A stretch of DNA of 64,000 nucleotides from Cichorium intybus (GCA_023525715.1 CM042016.1:67394882-67458881), one strand, 5' to 3'. Positions 10,871 to 23,498 are shown, counted from the stretch's first letter. The notes: generated by a model from the letters alone, not told the origin. Program-made: numbers and translations.

Positions 10871-13800
10871 TAACGATCTTTAAAACACTCAAAGTATATC
10901 GAGAACATTTTTTCCCACTAACGTTTAAAAAATGACTTAATGCATTAAGACGCATGTATATAAGTTGATTTGAGAACCCAGACCATTTTTTCTCATTAAC
11001 ATGTGAGTAGTGAATTAGTTATAATAAAAATCAAATACGTGCTTATTCATCATTTGAATAATATAGATGACGAAAGTTAATATAAAAATAATAAAAAATT
11101 GTATTATATAAAATAAAACTACATCAATATGGATGTCTATGTATCAAGAATAAAATAATGAAATTTTAATATATTCATATTTTGTTCAATAAAATAAAGT
11201 ATCACATTGTTTGTACATAATTATTATTTTTTAGCCATGTATGAACCCGCTAGATGGCTTGTATTAAGTCACTTGCATGATAGTTTGGTGTAATAACACA
11301 TTTTCGCAAAGAACATAATCCACATAAGAATTGAAATTCATCGTAAATTGTTGTAGTAAAGACTGGAATCCCACATCGGAACAACTGTGCTATGCCCAAG
11401 GGTTAATTTGCATTGCTTATTCGTATAAACATTTTATTATAAGTTTTAATTTTATTTCTTATATTCATATACATTTTCATATGAATAAAGTATTATATGA
11501 AATGAGTACTGCTCACCTTTAAAAGATCTGCAATGTAATTTTCTCGGGGAAGAACACCCCTCCAATCGTAGTTATGTTCTGTTTCGGTAAAGTATTTATC
11601 TTGGAAAGGTGTTGTATCAACAAAGAAGATTTCTGTATTTCCTGTATTGATCGTATATATAAAAAAGAAATGATTGTTTCTTTGTGACTTAACACATAAT
11701 TTTTTTATTATGAAAATAATCATAAAAAAAAAGAAAAGAAAAGTACCGGCATGGAGGATAAAAGATCTAAGGCAAAACCATTTGTTATCCTTTTGTATGA
11801 GTGCAGGACTCAATTGTGCCAAGGCGTTCCCTCTGTAGTCATGGTTCCCCAATACTGCAAACAAAATAAAATATATAATATACTTTGTTCACAAGAAATT
11901 TAGGGTGCATTTCGTTACGGAAAATTTTTTAGTTTTCCAAAAGAAACTTATAAGAAAAATAAAAAGTTAGGAAATACGTTTGGTTAATCAAATTTTCAAA
12001 AAAAATGTTAGAAAATGAAAATTTTCCAAGAACTTGAAAAACTCAAAATTGTTGTTTTCAACGGTTTTCTAATTTTCTAAAACGCGCTAAAACAGAAAAT
12101 GAAATCTCAATTAGTTTAACCAAACACGTATTCTACTGAAAGTGAAAATGAGAACTCCAATCCATTTTCCGAAAATGTTTTTCTAGAAAATTGATAACAA
12201 TTCTCCGCAACCAAACGCACCATTATTATTTTACTAACTCGTTAGATGTTCGCTGTGTGAATAGATATACAACAATATGTTAAGTAGCTTTAAATGAAAG
12301 CTTAGTTTTAAGAACACGCTCAATCCATAATAAATGGAGACTTTCAAAGCAAAAAAGATGTAATACTTGGGTATGAATTTACCTGAGTACCATTGTTTTT
12401 GTAAGCTAGGGGCGGTATAGATATTTGTAAAAGATTCATAAAATGCAGGATCATCCACGTCAATTAATCCATTATCGTAAAAATTATCACCAGTCGAAAC
12501 GATGAAGTCCACGTCCATTTTCTCTCCCACTTTCCCCATCTGAAAACTATGTTAATTAGAACATATAATATTATCTTAGAAGTTAGAAGAAACAAACCCG
12601 AAAAAAACAGACCAATAATGTTTAAATTTGTCTTTCTTATCGCTTTCAGTAATAGCATGACGTGTGTTTTAATCAGTAGTACACCCTGGTAGGACCTAAA
12701 AGATATGTAACGTTGTTACAATTATTTTTTTTTAATTAATTATATATTTAGAAGATGTACTTGTCATAGAGTTTCATTGTTTTTATCAAATATTTTACCA
12801 ATTAATATAAGTACCGTAAGTATATGCATAAAAGAAAATAGATGTCATAATGAAATATAATATATAATCATTCGTCCTTACTAATTTTATCAAACTGAAT
12901 TTATGTGATGTATACCATTATTTGTAGCAAAATATAACGGTAAAGTAAAATCCGATTAAAACTTCATCAAAAAAGTTGTATGAATTATTCAAAAAATAAA
13001 TTTTCGATCCATTTTTGGATCGAAAGACCAATATATTATTCATTATCAAAAAAAAGAGACCAAGATATGATGAACGTAAATTAGGTTAAGAGTTAAAAAA
13101 ATGAGATACATAAATGATATTATCCTGAAACCATATTTGTAAATAATTTGTCAGTTTTCCGACATTTACTTACTTTCAGGCTCATGTAAACAAACCTACA
13201 GGAATCCATATCCGTTGCTTGGTGTATTTGAGTCGGAAATTAGCGTTTTAAGTGATCATAAAATCATAATAAATTAAACTTAGAATAACTAATTTCCGCA
13301 GAACCAACAGGCATTCTATTTCTAAGAGATCTTATATCGTAAATATTCAATCCTGGAAAAATTTAATTGACATAAAAAAATCTAATTGAAATATCTAATC
13401 CGTTTTTATCTTTCCGAAGATCGTTTACTAGATGCTAGTCTAACGTTGAGATTTCAGTTTCCATCGACTACTTTTTTACAAAAACAATTTCAACCACTTG
13501 GGTTGTGGTGACTTGATAAGTTGTGGAAAATATGGTGAGTAACCCATTGACCCGGGTTGTAATCTAGGCACTACTTAGCCCTTGTGGCCATGGAGGTTCG
13601 CATGCAGTGATCACTCCAGGGCATTGATACAAAGTCTCATGTTCGGAAGTTAATTGGTGTCATGTTCGGAGCAGGAGATTAGTTAATTGGTGCGTGAAAG
13701 TTGTCCCTGATACCTTGTTAAGGAAGTTTTCCTTTAAAAAAGAAAACAATTTCTAACTAGTGCAATACAATTTGGATCGCAAATGTAAGTCGAAGTGCCT

Positions 13801-14080
13801 AGTGCCTCGATCATTGTAAACGAAGTGGATTTGGAGAAAAAATTTAGAAGTATATAAGGGATAGAGTTAGTTGTGATATGTGAAGATATAAAATAACCTG
13901 GTAAGCGACATTGGATTGGTTGTAGAGTCCTCTCCTACCCCAATCACCTACGACCAAAAAACTGAGAGATCCGTCGGATTTCACGGCATGATCAAAGCTT
14001 TGAAGCTCCGCCACAACCACAGCCACCATGGCAGTCATATATACCACCAGAAGAACGACGGGGGACTTGATCATAGCCAT
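9765..14080 (-). CDS. Purple acid phosphatase, low-molecular-weight plant type, seven exons
   Basis: A metallophosphoesterase that would hydrolyse phosphate monoesters outside the cytosol. I place exons at 13898-14080, 12383-12539, 11747-11854, 11517-11641, 10574-10702, 10344-10411 and 9765-9978 (minus strand). All junctions are GT-AG and the total is 984 bp (327 aa), in phase. All five metal-binding blocks are present in order: GDWG, GDNFYDNG, GNHD, VGHH and NGHDH. Residues 1-26 (MAMIKSPVVLLVVYM...) form a hydrophobic signal peptide, so secretion is likely. The ATG at 14078-14080 is the first in frame. Length and block spacing fit the PAP3/PAP8/PAP17-like group, but the exact orthologue cannot be fixed. 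No disabling change was seen. Intron 4 holds a (TA)n tract and intron 2 a MITE. Confidence 0.92.
10780..10867. repeat. (TA)n microsatellite in intron 4 of the phosphatase gene
   Basis: An uninterrupted TA dinucleotide run of 88 bp between exon 5 and exon 4. Unlike the other nine long TA tracts in the window, no transposon terminus was recognised on either side. Confidence 0.98.
11903..12222. mobile_element. Tourist-like MITE in intron 2 of the phosphatase gene
   Basis: The left end reads GGGTGCATTTCGTTACGGA, and the right end read on the other strand is TGGTGCGTTTGGTTGCGGA. They are inverted repeats with a few mismatches. TTA flanks both sides (11900-11902 and 12223-12225), the target duplication of PIF/Harbinger elements. 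Length is 320 bp with no coding capacity. A hAT origin is possible, but no 8-bp duplication was seen. Confidence 0.65.
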
Positions 14081-14158
14081 GACCAAGTACTAAGGTCGGA
14101 AGAGTCGAGAGAGTGAGAGAGATGTAGAGACGTGGGAGTAAGGATGAAGGATGAGGGG

Positions 14159-14167
14159 ATTTATATA
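14159..14167 (-). promoter_or_regulatory. Putative TATA box of the phosphatase gene
   Basis: On the minus strand the sequence reads TATATAAAT, about 80 bases upstream of the ATG at 14080. A purine-rich leader lies between (GAGAGA on the plus strand). Position and sequence suit a plant core promoter; this is inferred, not demonstrated. Confidence 0.5.
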
Positions 14168-15172
<1,005 letters not shown>

Positions 15173-16039
15173 AAATGAGAATACCCAAAAGGTTGAGAAT
15201 GCGAGAATAGATTTAGACCATTCATATATTAAGATCAAAGGCTATTAATAGATGGACTGTTTATGTAAATTCTGAAACACATGAGACCAACTTGTAAATT
15301 TTAAAATCTAGTAAAGGGTATATGAGTACTTTTCCCTCTATTTATTTCCTTAAAATCGGTATTAAATCCCTGAATTTATGGAAAACCTTTTAACTTCTCG
15401 TATATATTTCCTTCCTCTCTCATTCTCTATGTATCGCTTCAGCAAGACCTAATCTCCACCGGCGGCCACCACTAAACCACCACCCGATCAACACCTTCAA
15501 ACCACCATTGTACACCTTGCCTTCCGTTTTCCACCTTCTGATTGTTGCAGATACTTGAACCATCGATATCACGCCATTCTATTGTTGCCTTCATCCACAA
15601 CCACCACCATCACCATCACCATCACGATACCATTTGTGTTCCAGCCACTTTCCCCACATTCCCCACAGACCTACCATATGTACTGACTTGAATCCTTCAC
15701 ATACAACTACCCTATCTGATTAACATCTTGTCTAAGGCTCATCGTCTCCCTCACAAAACCGAACCCTACATCGGTTCCAAAAAATTAGCATGTAAAGTGG
15801 AATTACTCTATCTCTCTCTAAATTAGGTTTCTTCCCTACAGCCGTCATTTTCCATATAATCAGATGCACAACGTACCATTGATTTGTAAATCTGCATATT
15901 GTGGCCATTGCATTTTCCATTAAATTGTTTTTTGTGATTCGTGCAGATATTACAAAGCTGGACTCCTGCAATTGAATCCATAATTTTGAAAGAGATGTTG
16001 CTATGCACTCCAATTGTTCGATAAAAAGACTGAGGTTTT

Positions 16040-16044
16040 GATTA
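16040..16044. repeat. Target site duplication GATTA, left copy
   Basis: The five bases directly before the LTR start TGTAAC. The same five bases follow the second LTR at 23494-23498. Confidence 0.9.
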
Positions 16045-17892
16045 TGTAACATCCCAAAATTTTAGGGTAAAATTAAAAAAAAATTTAAACGAACACTTCA
16101 ATATAAGAAAAGCCACTTAATTAATTTTCATAAAATTCCAAAAATTATAAGTTTAATGAAAACACCCCAGGATTAACAGAAGTTAACGAAAACACAATAT
16201 AGCGGAATATTAATTCAAAAACAGTCCTCCAATGAAGCAGCACAGTGTATACATGTCACGCCTTGCCATCCATGGTACCTGATGTACCTGAAACAGTAGT
16301 TTATATAGGGAAAGGGTAAGCACGGAGCTTAGTGAGTTCCTCAAAATACCATACGATCCATCACATAACATACAACACATCATAACCATTCATATGTCTG
16401 TGAGACTCGCGGGCTATCCCTGTTCCGCTGAAGACTCACGGGCAGTTCCCGTTCTGTCTTATTGCTCGCAGGCTTTTCCCGTTCCGTCTAATGACTCGCA
16501 GGCTATTCCCGTTCCGCCTATTGGCTCACGGGCTATCCCGTTCCGTCTAATGACTCGCAGGCTATTCCCGTTCCGCCTATTGGCTCGCGGGCTATCCCGT
16601 TCCGTCCACAAACAATCATTATCATAACAATAATTCATACAATTATCATAACAGGTAAGATCACCTTACTCTAACATATCTTCCTTCCTACGCATGCAAT
16701 ATCACCTATAGTATAGTGAGAAGACTCACCTGATTATAGTTGACTATTTCGTTTATCTTTCTCGGCTTTGTATTTCCTTCAACTTTAACTGTTAACATAA
16801 TAAGAAATCTATCATTTCTTAATCCTTAACTATATTGTAGTCGTATCATTAAACCCTTCAGTAATTCCAATATGATACTCCATGATTTATCAAGTAAAGA
16901 ACAGCCAGGTAGAAGATTAGATGGGGTGGCAGGATCCTTTCAGCATTTTAGCCTTTCGGAAAATCCAACAACCAGATCCCAAGTAATCGGCCTAGTCACC
17001 GTCCTCGTAAGTAAATCAATCGGTATTATTTTCGGAATTACGAATTGTTATAATAACGACATTTTAAGGTTTTTGTTTACTATTGTTAGAAATGAGTATA
17101 ATATAACATATGTTATACTTATTAAATATTCTACTTCTTAACACAAAAACTATTTTACAATACCTAATTAAGCTATAGAAAAGTTTGTAGTTACCTTATG
17201 ACCAGTCGTCGGAACCTATAACTTCTTCACTAGGCTTTTGAGCTTCCTTCCACTCACTTCTTACACTCTAGTGCTTAGAAACCTCTATATATTGGATTGA
17301 GATTTGTTGGTGTGGTTTATGAGATGTTTTGGGGGGTATTTATACTTGAATTCTTGAGTAAAAAATGGCATGACACTTTTGACAAAAGATTTTAATAATA
17401 TAATTTTGTTGAAATTAAAGGCCTTCTAGAATCAGTCTGTTCAAGACTGGTTTAGCCGATCTTAAACCCATTAAATTCACGTTTTTATTTGATATTCAGA
17501 TAATTCATCTCAATACCTTTTCAGGGATGTATTTTACGTATTTATACGATTTTTCTATGATTTATTATGAATTTTTGAAAACAGACTATCTAATCTGTCA
17601 ATTCCGAACTAATAAGTAAAGATTGCATTTTTTACCATAGATAATGTCATTTTCAAGCTTACTATTATTTTTGGTAATTGTACTAGACTCAATTTGTAAA
17701 CTTTGTGCACTGGTTTGAGGTCCAAATTATTTTTCTAGAATTAACTATGATTTTTCTAAAAACGACACAAAATGCTGATTTTCATATGAAATTGTAACTA
17801 AAGTTTTTCTTAGCTTTATAACTACCAATGATCATAAAATTCCTAACACTCTTATTTTAAGTATATGTTATAATCAGGATACGGGTCTTACA
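16045..17892 (-). repeat. 3' LTR (left copy)
   Basis: Starts TGTAACATCCC and ends GGGTCTTACA on the plus strand, giving the TG...CA termini. It contains the GC-rich 30-bp repeat block at 16401-16612. The other LTR has the same length. Confidence 0.97.
16401..16612 (+). repeat. GC-rich 29-30 bp tandem repeat inside the LTR, about seven units
   Basis: Units follow the pattern GACTCGCAGGCTATTCCCG then TTCCGCCTATTG, alternating in slightly different versions. The block is far richer in GC than its surroundings and appears again at 22002-22213 in the other LTR. The open frame across it arises from the repeat and is not treated as a gene. Confidence 0.9.
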
Positions 17893-17906
17893 AGTCTCCC
17901 CCACTT
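17893..17906 (-). other. Polypurine tract
   Basis: On the minus strand it reads AAGTGGGGGAGACT and directly precedes the LTR start, the expected position for the plus-strand primer in reverse transcription. Next to it is a hairpin-capable GGATTTCG...CGAAATCC at about 17911-17930. Confidence 0.85.
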
Positions 17907-18674
17907 ATTTGGATTTCGTCCCGAAATCCGCATTCTCGAACGCCTCTATGTATTTCCCATCGAGTCATTGTGTCCTTCAAAAACCCTCCTCGTCTTATTG
18001 CCGAAACTTTACAAGATTTAATTATCTTTCCCTTTCAACATTCACATACATCTGTAATAATGCTTAAGGTCCTATTATTCTTATTCACTCCATACTTCTT
18101 TTCTTCTAATTACTCTAGATGTACAAAAAAAAACTCTAACTGTTTCTCACAGTCCCACACATCGACTTGACCGGCTACTATCTACAGTACATATTTAGTA
18201 CTTTCTAATATACCTATATACATACTTAACCTTGCAATACCTAATTTTAACACTATTTCGTATTTATATGAATTCGTCATATTTCAACACACATTTGTCT
18301 CAATTCAACATTTCTTTTAAATACTTTTTGGCTAAATAAGTCTATTTTTGTAGAATCTCCAAATTTTTGTGTTTCACCGAAATATAAAATTTACATCATC
18401 TTTTGTAAGTTTTTTATTATTATTTTTTTTATTATTATTATTTTTTTTTTTTTGGAGTACCGAACACTCTTTAAACTATTTCCATTATATGGAGACATAA
18501 AATTTTGTTTTATTTCAAAAGTCTCTTTATTATCTCGTTCTCACCAGAGTCAAGCAGGAAATTTTGAAAAATGTCACTTGGGGTAGTGAAAAGTTGCATC
18601 TACTGTAGTTAGTTTGAATTTCGTGAGGTGTCCTTTCAGTTCCGTGTGTCCTTTCGGTTCCAGTTGCAAGATAC

Positions 18675-18682
18675 TATATATA
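18675..18682 (+). promoter_or_regulatory. Putative TATA box of the RWP-RK gene
   Basis: TATATATA lies 86 bases before the ATG at 18768. It sits within about 870 bp of non-LTR sequence upstream of the gene, so the gene seems to have been carried with its own promoter. Confidence 0.5.
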
Positions 18683-18767
18683 CAGGTATGTAGTATCATT
18701 CATTTTCAGTCTCATCCTCTCTTATCACTAGTTTGTTCGTAAACGAACTCATATTTAAAGTCGAGTC

Positions 18768-20107
18768 ATGGAAAACAGATCTTCAATGGGCGATCTGTCG
18801 AACCCTGGACCTGGTTTTCCGCAAGGAGAGGGTACTTCAAACCAAGCATTCTTAATAGAGTTCGGTGACTCTAACATTCTAGACATCTATCATCCATACT
18901 TCGATTACCTTTCTAATGTTTTGTTTGATTTTGAATTATGGTACAGTCTTCCAGATATACTACCAATAGAGCAACTCCACGATGAGCCGGAAATTTTTCC
19001 CGAGTTGAACATTAACTCAGATGATCTGGTGCATGCATCTGACTTTGCACTTGACTTTGCACTTGATCAGACTCCATGCCTTCTACCAGGTTAAATTCTT
19101 TTGAATGATCCATTTATAAGTATTCTATTTTGTTTTATCATTTGACATGTGTTATTTGTAGACCCATTTGTGGATGGTCTAACTGAGTACAATCCATTCA
19201 TCGACGTACCCTCAATGAGCAGTGAGATCATCCCCATGAATCAAGGATTCATGGCTGACATTCAAAATGACAATCAATTACAGACGATTGATAACATCAA
19301 TATTGATATGAATCCCGAGTTTGGGGTTGGTTTTCAATACCAAAATCACCTTCAGGTGATTCAAAGGAACCTAGAAGGATTTCAAAATCCTGGTATTTTA
19401 GTTGAAAACCAACAATTATTACCGATAGAAACCACTGGCTTTAATGAATCAATGTCCATCTTTGGGTCAGAAAATCAGGATCATGTTCAAATGATCCAGA
19501 ATGATAACAATACAATTGGATTTGAACATTCTAGTTCAGAAAACGTAGCAGGTGGCAGTGGAAGAGGTTTCAGGCACTTATTAAGTAGGGAAATAATAGC
19601 TGAACACTTCAGCGAACCAATTGAGAAAGCTGCGAAGGAACTCAACATTGGAACGACACAATTAAAAAAACGTTGTAGAGAATTAGGTATTAATCATTGG
19701 CCCCAACGACAACTTACGAGTTTGCAAACCCTTATTGATCGTGCTGAGGTAAAGAACTACATTTTTTTTAATTCCTTTATATCATAAGGTTGAAATTACT
19801 AAAGTTATTTGTGCCACAGGAATTTGGTAATGAATTTATTGAGGCAACAGAATTATCGGGAGATTTAATACCCAACCTAAAAAGAGAAAAAGAAGCGATA
19901 ATTGAAGGGTCACAATCGGGTCTAACAGACGGCACAAAGAAGCTAATACAAGCTGCTCATAAGGTTGTATTTAGGAAAAGAAAAATTCAGGAAAAGGGGG
20001 AAACTTCATCAAGAACTCATACACAGCAGCAATCTCCGCCATCTAATTCTGGTATGAGTAGTATTAACCCTGGTTTACTCGAGTCTTCGAGTGAGGAGAA
20101 TTTTTGA
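18768..20107 (+). CDS. RWP-RK domain transcription factor (RKD-like), three exons, inside an LTR retrotransposon
   Basis: Exons 18768-19089, 19162-19748 and 19820-20107 have GT-AG junctions and sum to 1197 bp (398 aa) without stops. RWP-RK proteins are nuclear DNA-binding factors; the RKD group acts in egg-cell and embryo programmes. The domain is at about residues 243-300, with EHFSEPIEKAAKELNIGT, then TQLKKRCRELGINHWPQRQ. Family hallmarks (AA-x-x-L-x-x, LKK-x-CR-x-x-GI) are kept, but the signature RWPxRK is HWPQRQ here, so DNA binding may differ. A basic stretch FRKRKIQEK follows; the N-terminus is acidic. No C-terminal PB1 domain is visible, favouring RKD over NLP. The gene lies antisense in the element interior, which would let its introns survive passage through element RNA. 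Confidence 0.88.
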
Positions 20108-21630
20108 GGCTTTGTAGGTTAGTAGTTCTGTAAACTTTTCTTAATGTATTAATAATAAGTTGTAGTAATGAATTAAATATATAGACGTGTTACTATAATT
20201 TTAATAATTTCATCGATTCAATATAATATTCCTGTTGTTCCCTTAATTTTGTATTCCTCCCCCACTTGGACTAATGTCCAAGTCTGTTTATTCGATTTAT
20301 AATTTTTTTTACGAGCCCTTACTCTCGAACAAAAACCAAGCCCACTCTGCTCAGCCAACAACTTGCATCAGGGGAAAACACCATCTCAATAAACATGTTT
20401 CGATAATGTAAAGACGTTTACATCAACCACCATATGTTACTCATCCGCTTGCGACCCTAGTCAACACCTCTATCGTCAGTTACCTCAATCACGAGCGAGT
20501 GATCCAGACTCTCAACCCACACGACCTGATCAATCACTCAAGCAAGATCAATACAAGGGTAGGTAGCCCCACTATTACACAGCATGACTCAAAAATACCC
20601 GCTATCATCTCAGGCGCCGCTTGCACCTCTTTGACCGTGAGTTGGAAAACTCACCCTTGCATCCTCTAGTCCCTGTCTGAACTTGTGTACCCATTAGTTG
20701 CATGAAAAATAGCTACCACAATAGCACTTTGACATTCTCCCTTTCAACAGTCTTTAAGCTCAGTAATCAACTTAAGCATGATCGGTCCAACCAAACTGGT
20801 ATGATTACATCTTAATTGTTCCTACTGAACCTTACAATCAACATTCAACAATCGAATGGATAAAGGTTTACCACGTTACACTAGCATTTAAGTCAACTAT
20901 GCTAGACACTCACATACTCAGATCCTTGGATCCTTCGTGACGAACTCCCGACTCGAACGCGGATCCTGTGCTTTCGATAGTTGGAGCTCTACTACTACCT
21001 TCCACACCTATCCATGTCCGTTCCAAGACCCGTCTCGAAATATCCAATTCGCTTCTCACCGATAATTTTAACACATATGCCCTTATAAGGCATATGTCAA
21101 CCCTTCTAGGAATACTTGGAATCCCACCCCCACCCTGCTATTCCAACTAAGACGGAACTTCCTCCAGTGATGACAGGTTGTTTCGCGAACGTAGTTGTAT
21201 ACAATATCGAACTAAACAGTCTTTCAAATAAGAGAATCTTCCCTAAGGCAACAACCAAACAAGGAACATGCAATAAGGTTAACTCACACATTCTATGACT
21301 ATTCAGTCCATATTGTATACAACTTAGTGGAAATCTCTAAGCAACCTATCGGCACTAGCATACAGTTCTATTAGCAAATAGCAGATAATAATACAACAAT
21401 GTGTGATCTCTACCAGGCATTTCAGCAAACATATACCATATGTTTTTTTTAACATCCATAATATTAAATACTTAACCCTTTTCTCATACCGGCGTCGGCT
21501 GGCGGTACACACTGTGTCTTCAGTTCACCCATTATAAAACATCTTTCTTTCGGCAAAATGTTTTAAGAAAACTCTTAAGCCTCAACTTGAGTCCAGAACT
21601 CACTAAGTGAGCCTGATTCTCTCAAGCTGT
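20108..21630. other. Interior of the LTR element, no gene recognised
   Basis: About 1.5 kb between the RWP-RK stop codon and the primer binding site. A second polypurine-like motif with a hairpin is at 20257-20281. The rest could be decayed leader or gag sequence of the parent element (minus strand), but no domain is readable. The gene's polyadenylation site should be near 20150-20200 (AATAATAAG at about 20150). Confidence 0.5.
20257..20281 (-). other. Second polypurine-like motif with hairpin
   Basis: CTCCCCCACTT occurs here as at the true polypurine tract (17896-17906) and is followed, as there, by a short hairpin (CTTGGAC, then GTCCAAG). The two motifs bracket the RWP-RK gene. Confidence 0.6.
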
Positions 21631-21642
21631 GCTCTGATACCA
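21631..21642 (-). other. Primer binding site for initiator tRNA-Met
   Basis: On the minus strand it reads TGGTATCAGAGC, three bases inside the 5' LTR. This is the usual plant LTR-retrotransposon site. Confidence 0.9.
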
Positions 21643-21645
21643 ACA

Positions 21646-23493
21646 TGTAACATCCCAAAATTTTAGGGTAAAATTAAAAAAAAATTTAAACGAACGCTTC
21701 AATATAAGAAAAGCCACTTAATTAATTTTCATAAAATTCCAAAAATTATAAGTTTAATGAAAACACCCCAGGATTAACAGAAGTTAACGAAAACACAATA
21801 TAGCGGAATATTAATTCAAAAACAGTCCTCCAATGAAGCAGCACAGTGTATACACGTCACGCCTTGCCATCCATGGTACCTGATGTACCTGAAACAGTAG
21901 TTTATATAGGGAAAGGGTAAGCACGGAGCTTAGTGAGTTCCTCAAAATACCATACGATCCATCACATAACATACAACACATCATAACCATTCATATGTCT
22001 GTGAGACTCGCGGGCTATCCCTGTTCCGCTGAAGACTCACGGGCAGTTCCCGTTCTGTCTTATTGCTCGCAGGCTTTTCCCGTTCCGTCTAATGACTCGC
22101 AGGCTATTCCCGTTCCGCCTATTGGCTCGCGGGCTATCCCGTTCCGTCTAATGACTCGCAGGCTATTCCCGTTCCGCCTATTGGCTCGCGGGCTATCCCG
22201 TTCCGTCCACAAACAATCATTATCATAACAATAATTCATACAATTATCATAACAGGTAAGATCACCTTAGTCTAACATATCTTCCTTCCTACGCATGCAA
22301 TATCACCTATAGTATAGTGAGAAGACTCACCTGATTATAGTTGACTATTTCGTTTATCTTTCTCGGCTTTGTATTTCCTTCAACTTTAACTGTTAACATA
22401 ATAAGAAATCTATCATTTCTTAATCCTTAACTATATTGTAGTCGTATCATTAAACCCTTCAGTAATTCCAATATGATACTCCATGATTTATCAAGTAAAG
22501 AACAGCCAGGTAGAAGATTAGATGGGGTGGCAGGATCCTTTCAGCATTTTAGCCTTTCGGAAAATCCAACAACCAGATCCCAAGTAATCGGCCTAGTCAC
22601 CGTCCTCGTAAGTAAATCAATCGGTATTATTTTCGGAATTACGAATTGTTATAATAACGACATTTTAAGGTTTTTGTTTACTATTGTTAGAAATGAGTAT
22701 AATATAACATATGTTATACTTATTAAATATTCTACTTCTTAACACAAAAACTATTTTACAATACCTAATTAAGCTATAGAAAAGTTTGTAGTTACCTTAT
22801 GACCAGTCGTCGGAACCTATAACTTCTTCGCTAGGCTTTTGAGCTTCCTTCCACTCACTTCTTACACTCTAGTGCTTAGAAACCTCTATATATTGGATTG
22901 ATATTTGTTGGTGTGGTTTATGAGATGTTTTGGGGGGTATTTATACTTGAATTCTTGAATAAAAAATGGCATGACACTTTTGACAAAAGATTTTAATAAT
23001 ATAATTTTGTTGAAATTAAAGGCCTTCTAGAATCAGTCTGTTCAAGACTGGTTTAGCCGATCTTAAACCCATTAAATTCACGTTTTTATTTGATATTCAG
23101 AAAATTCATCTCAATACCTTTTCAGGGATGTATTTTACGTATTTATACGATTTTTCTATGATTTATTATGAATTTTTGAAAACAGACTATCTAATCTGTC
23201 AATTCCGAACTAATAAGTAAAGATTGCATTTTTTACCATAGATAATGTCATTTTCAAGCTTACTATTATTTTTGGTAATTGTACTAGACTCAATTTGTAA
23301 ACTTTGTGCACTGGTTTGAGGTCCAAATTATTTTTCTAGAATTAATTATGATTTTTCTAAAAACGACACAAAATGCTGATTTTCATATGAAATTGTAACT
23401 AAAGTTTTTCTTAGCTTTATAACTACCAATGATCATAAAATTCCTAACACTCTTATTTTAAGTATATGTTATAATCAGGATACGGGTCTTACA
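21646..23493 (-). repeat. 5' LTR (right copy)
   Basis: Same ends and same 1848-bp length as the left copy. It would drive transcription of the element toward lower coordinates, that is, antisense through the RWP-RK gene. Confidence 0.97.
22002..22213 (+). repeat. GC-rich 29-30 bp tandem repeat, right LTR copy
   Basis: Same repeat block as in the left LTR with the same unit number. One unit differs (GGCTCGCGGG here, GGCTCACGGG in the left copy). Confidence 0.9.
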
Positions 23494-23498
23494 GATTA
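23494..23498. repeat. Target site duplication GATTA, right copy
   Basis: Directly follows the second LTR and matches 16040-16044. Confidence 0.9.

Larger units (their letters stand above)
16045..23493 (-). mobile_element. Young non-autonomous LTR retrotransposon carrying an RWP-RK gene
   Basis: Two LTRs of exactly 1848 bp bound a 3753-bp interior, and GATTA flanks both sides. The primer binding site (21631-21642, matching initiator tRNA-Met) lies next to the right LTR and the polypurine tract (17893-17906) next to the left LTR, so the element reads on the minus strand. I count nine substitutions and no indels between the LTRs (about 99.5 percent identity), so insertion was recent. No gag, protease, reverse transcriptase or integrase is recognisable, so movement would need proteins from another element. 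The interior instead holds a complete RWP-RK gene in antisense. The lineage is unassigned; antisense extra ORFs near the 3' LTR are known in Tat-type gypsy elements. Confidence 0.93.

Noticed and set aside
10708..10935. Long open frames of alternating Tyr and Ile at the (TA)n tracts
   Set aside because: They arise only from TA dinucleotide repeats, which lack stops in some frames; the same occurs at all ten TA tracts.
14084..14086. Earlier start codon for the phosphatase
   Set aside because: The upstream triplet is TTG; the first ATG in frame is at 14078-14080.
15732..16052. Minus-strand open frame in the left part of the TIR element
   Set aside because: No recognisable domain, low-complexity flanks, and it overlaps the LTR boundary; not supported as a gene.
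16394..16627. Open frame of 77 codons in the LTR, repeated at 21995-22228
   Set aside because: It is produced by the GC-rich 30-bp tandem repeat; both copies are in LTRs and show no protein-like features.
16872..17141. Open frame of 89 codons in both LTRs
   Set aside because: It is conserved only because the LTRs are nearly identical; composition is not coding-like and no domain is visible.
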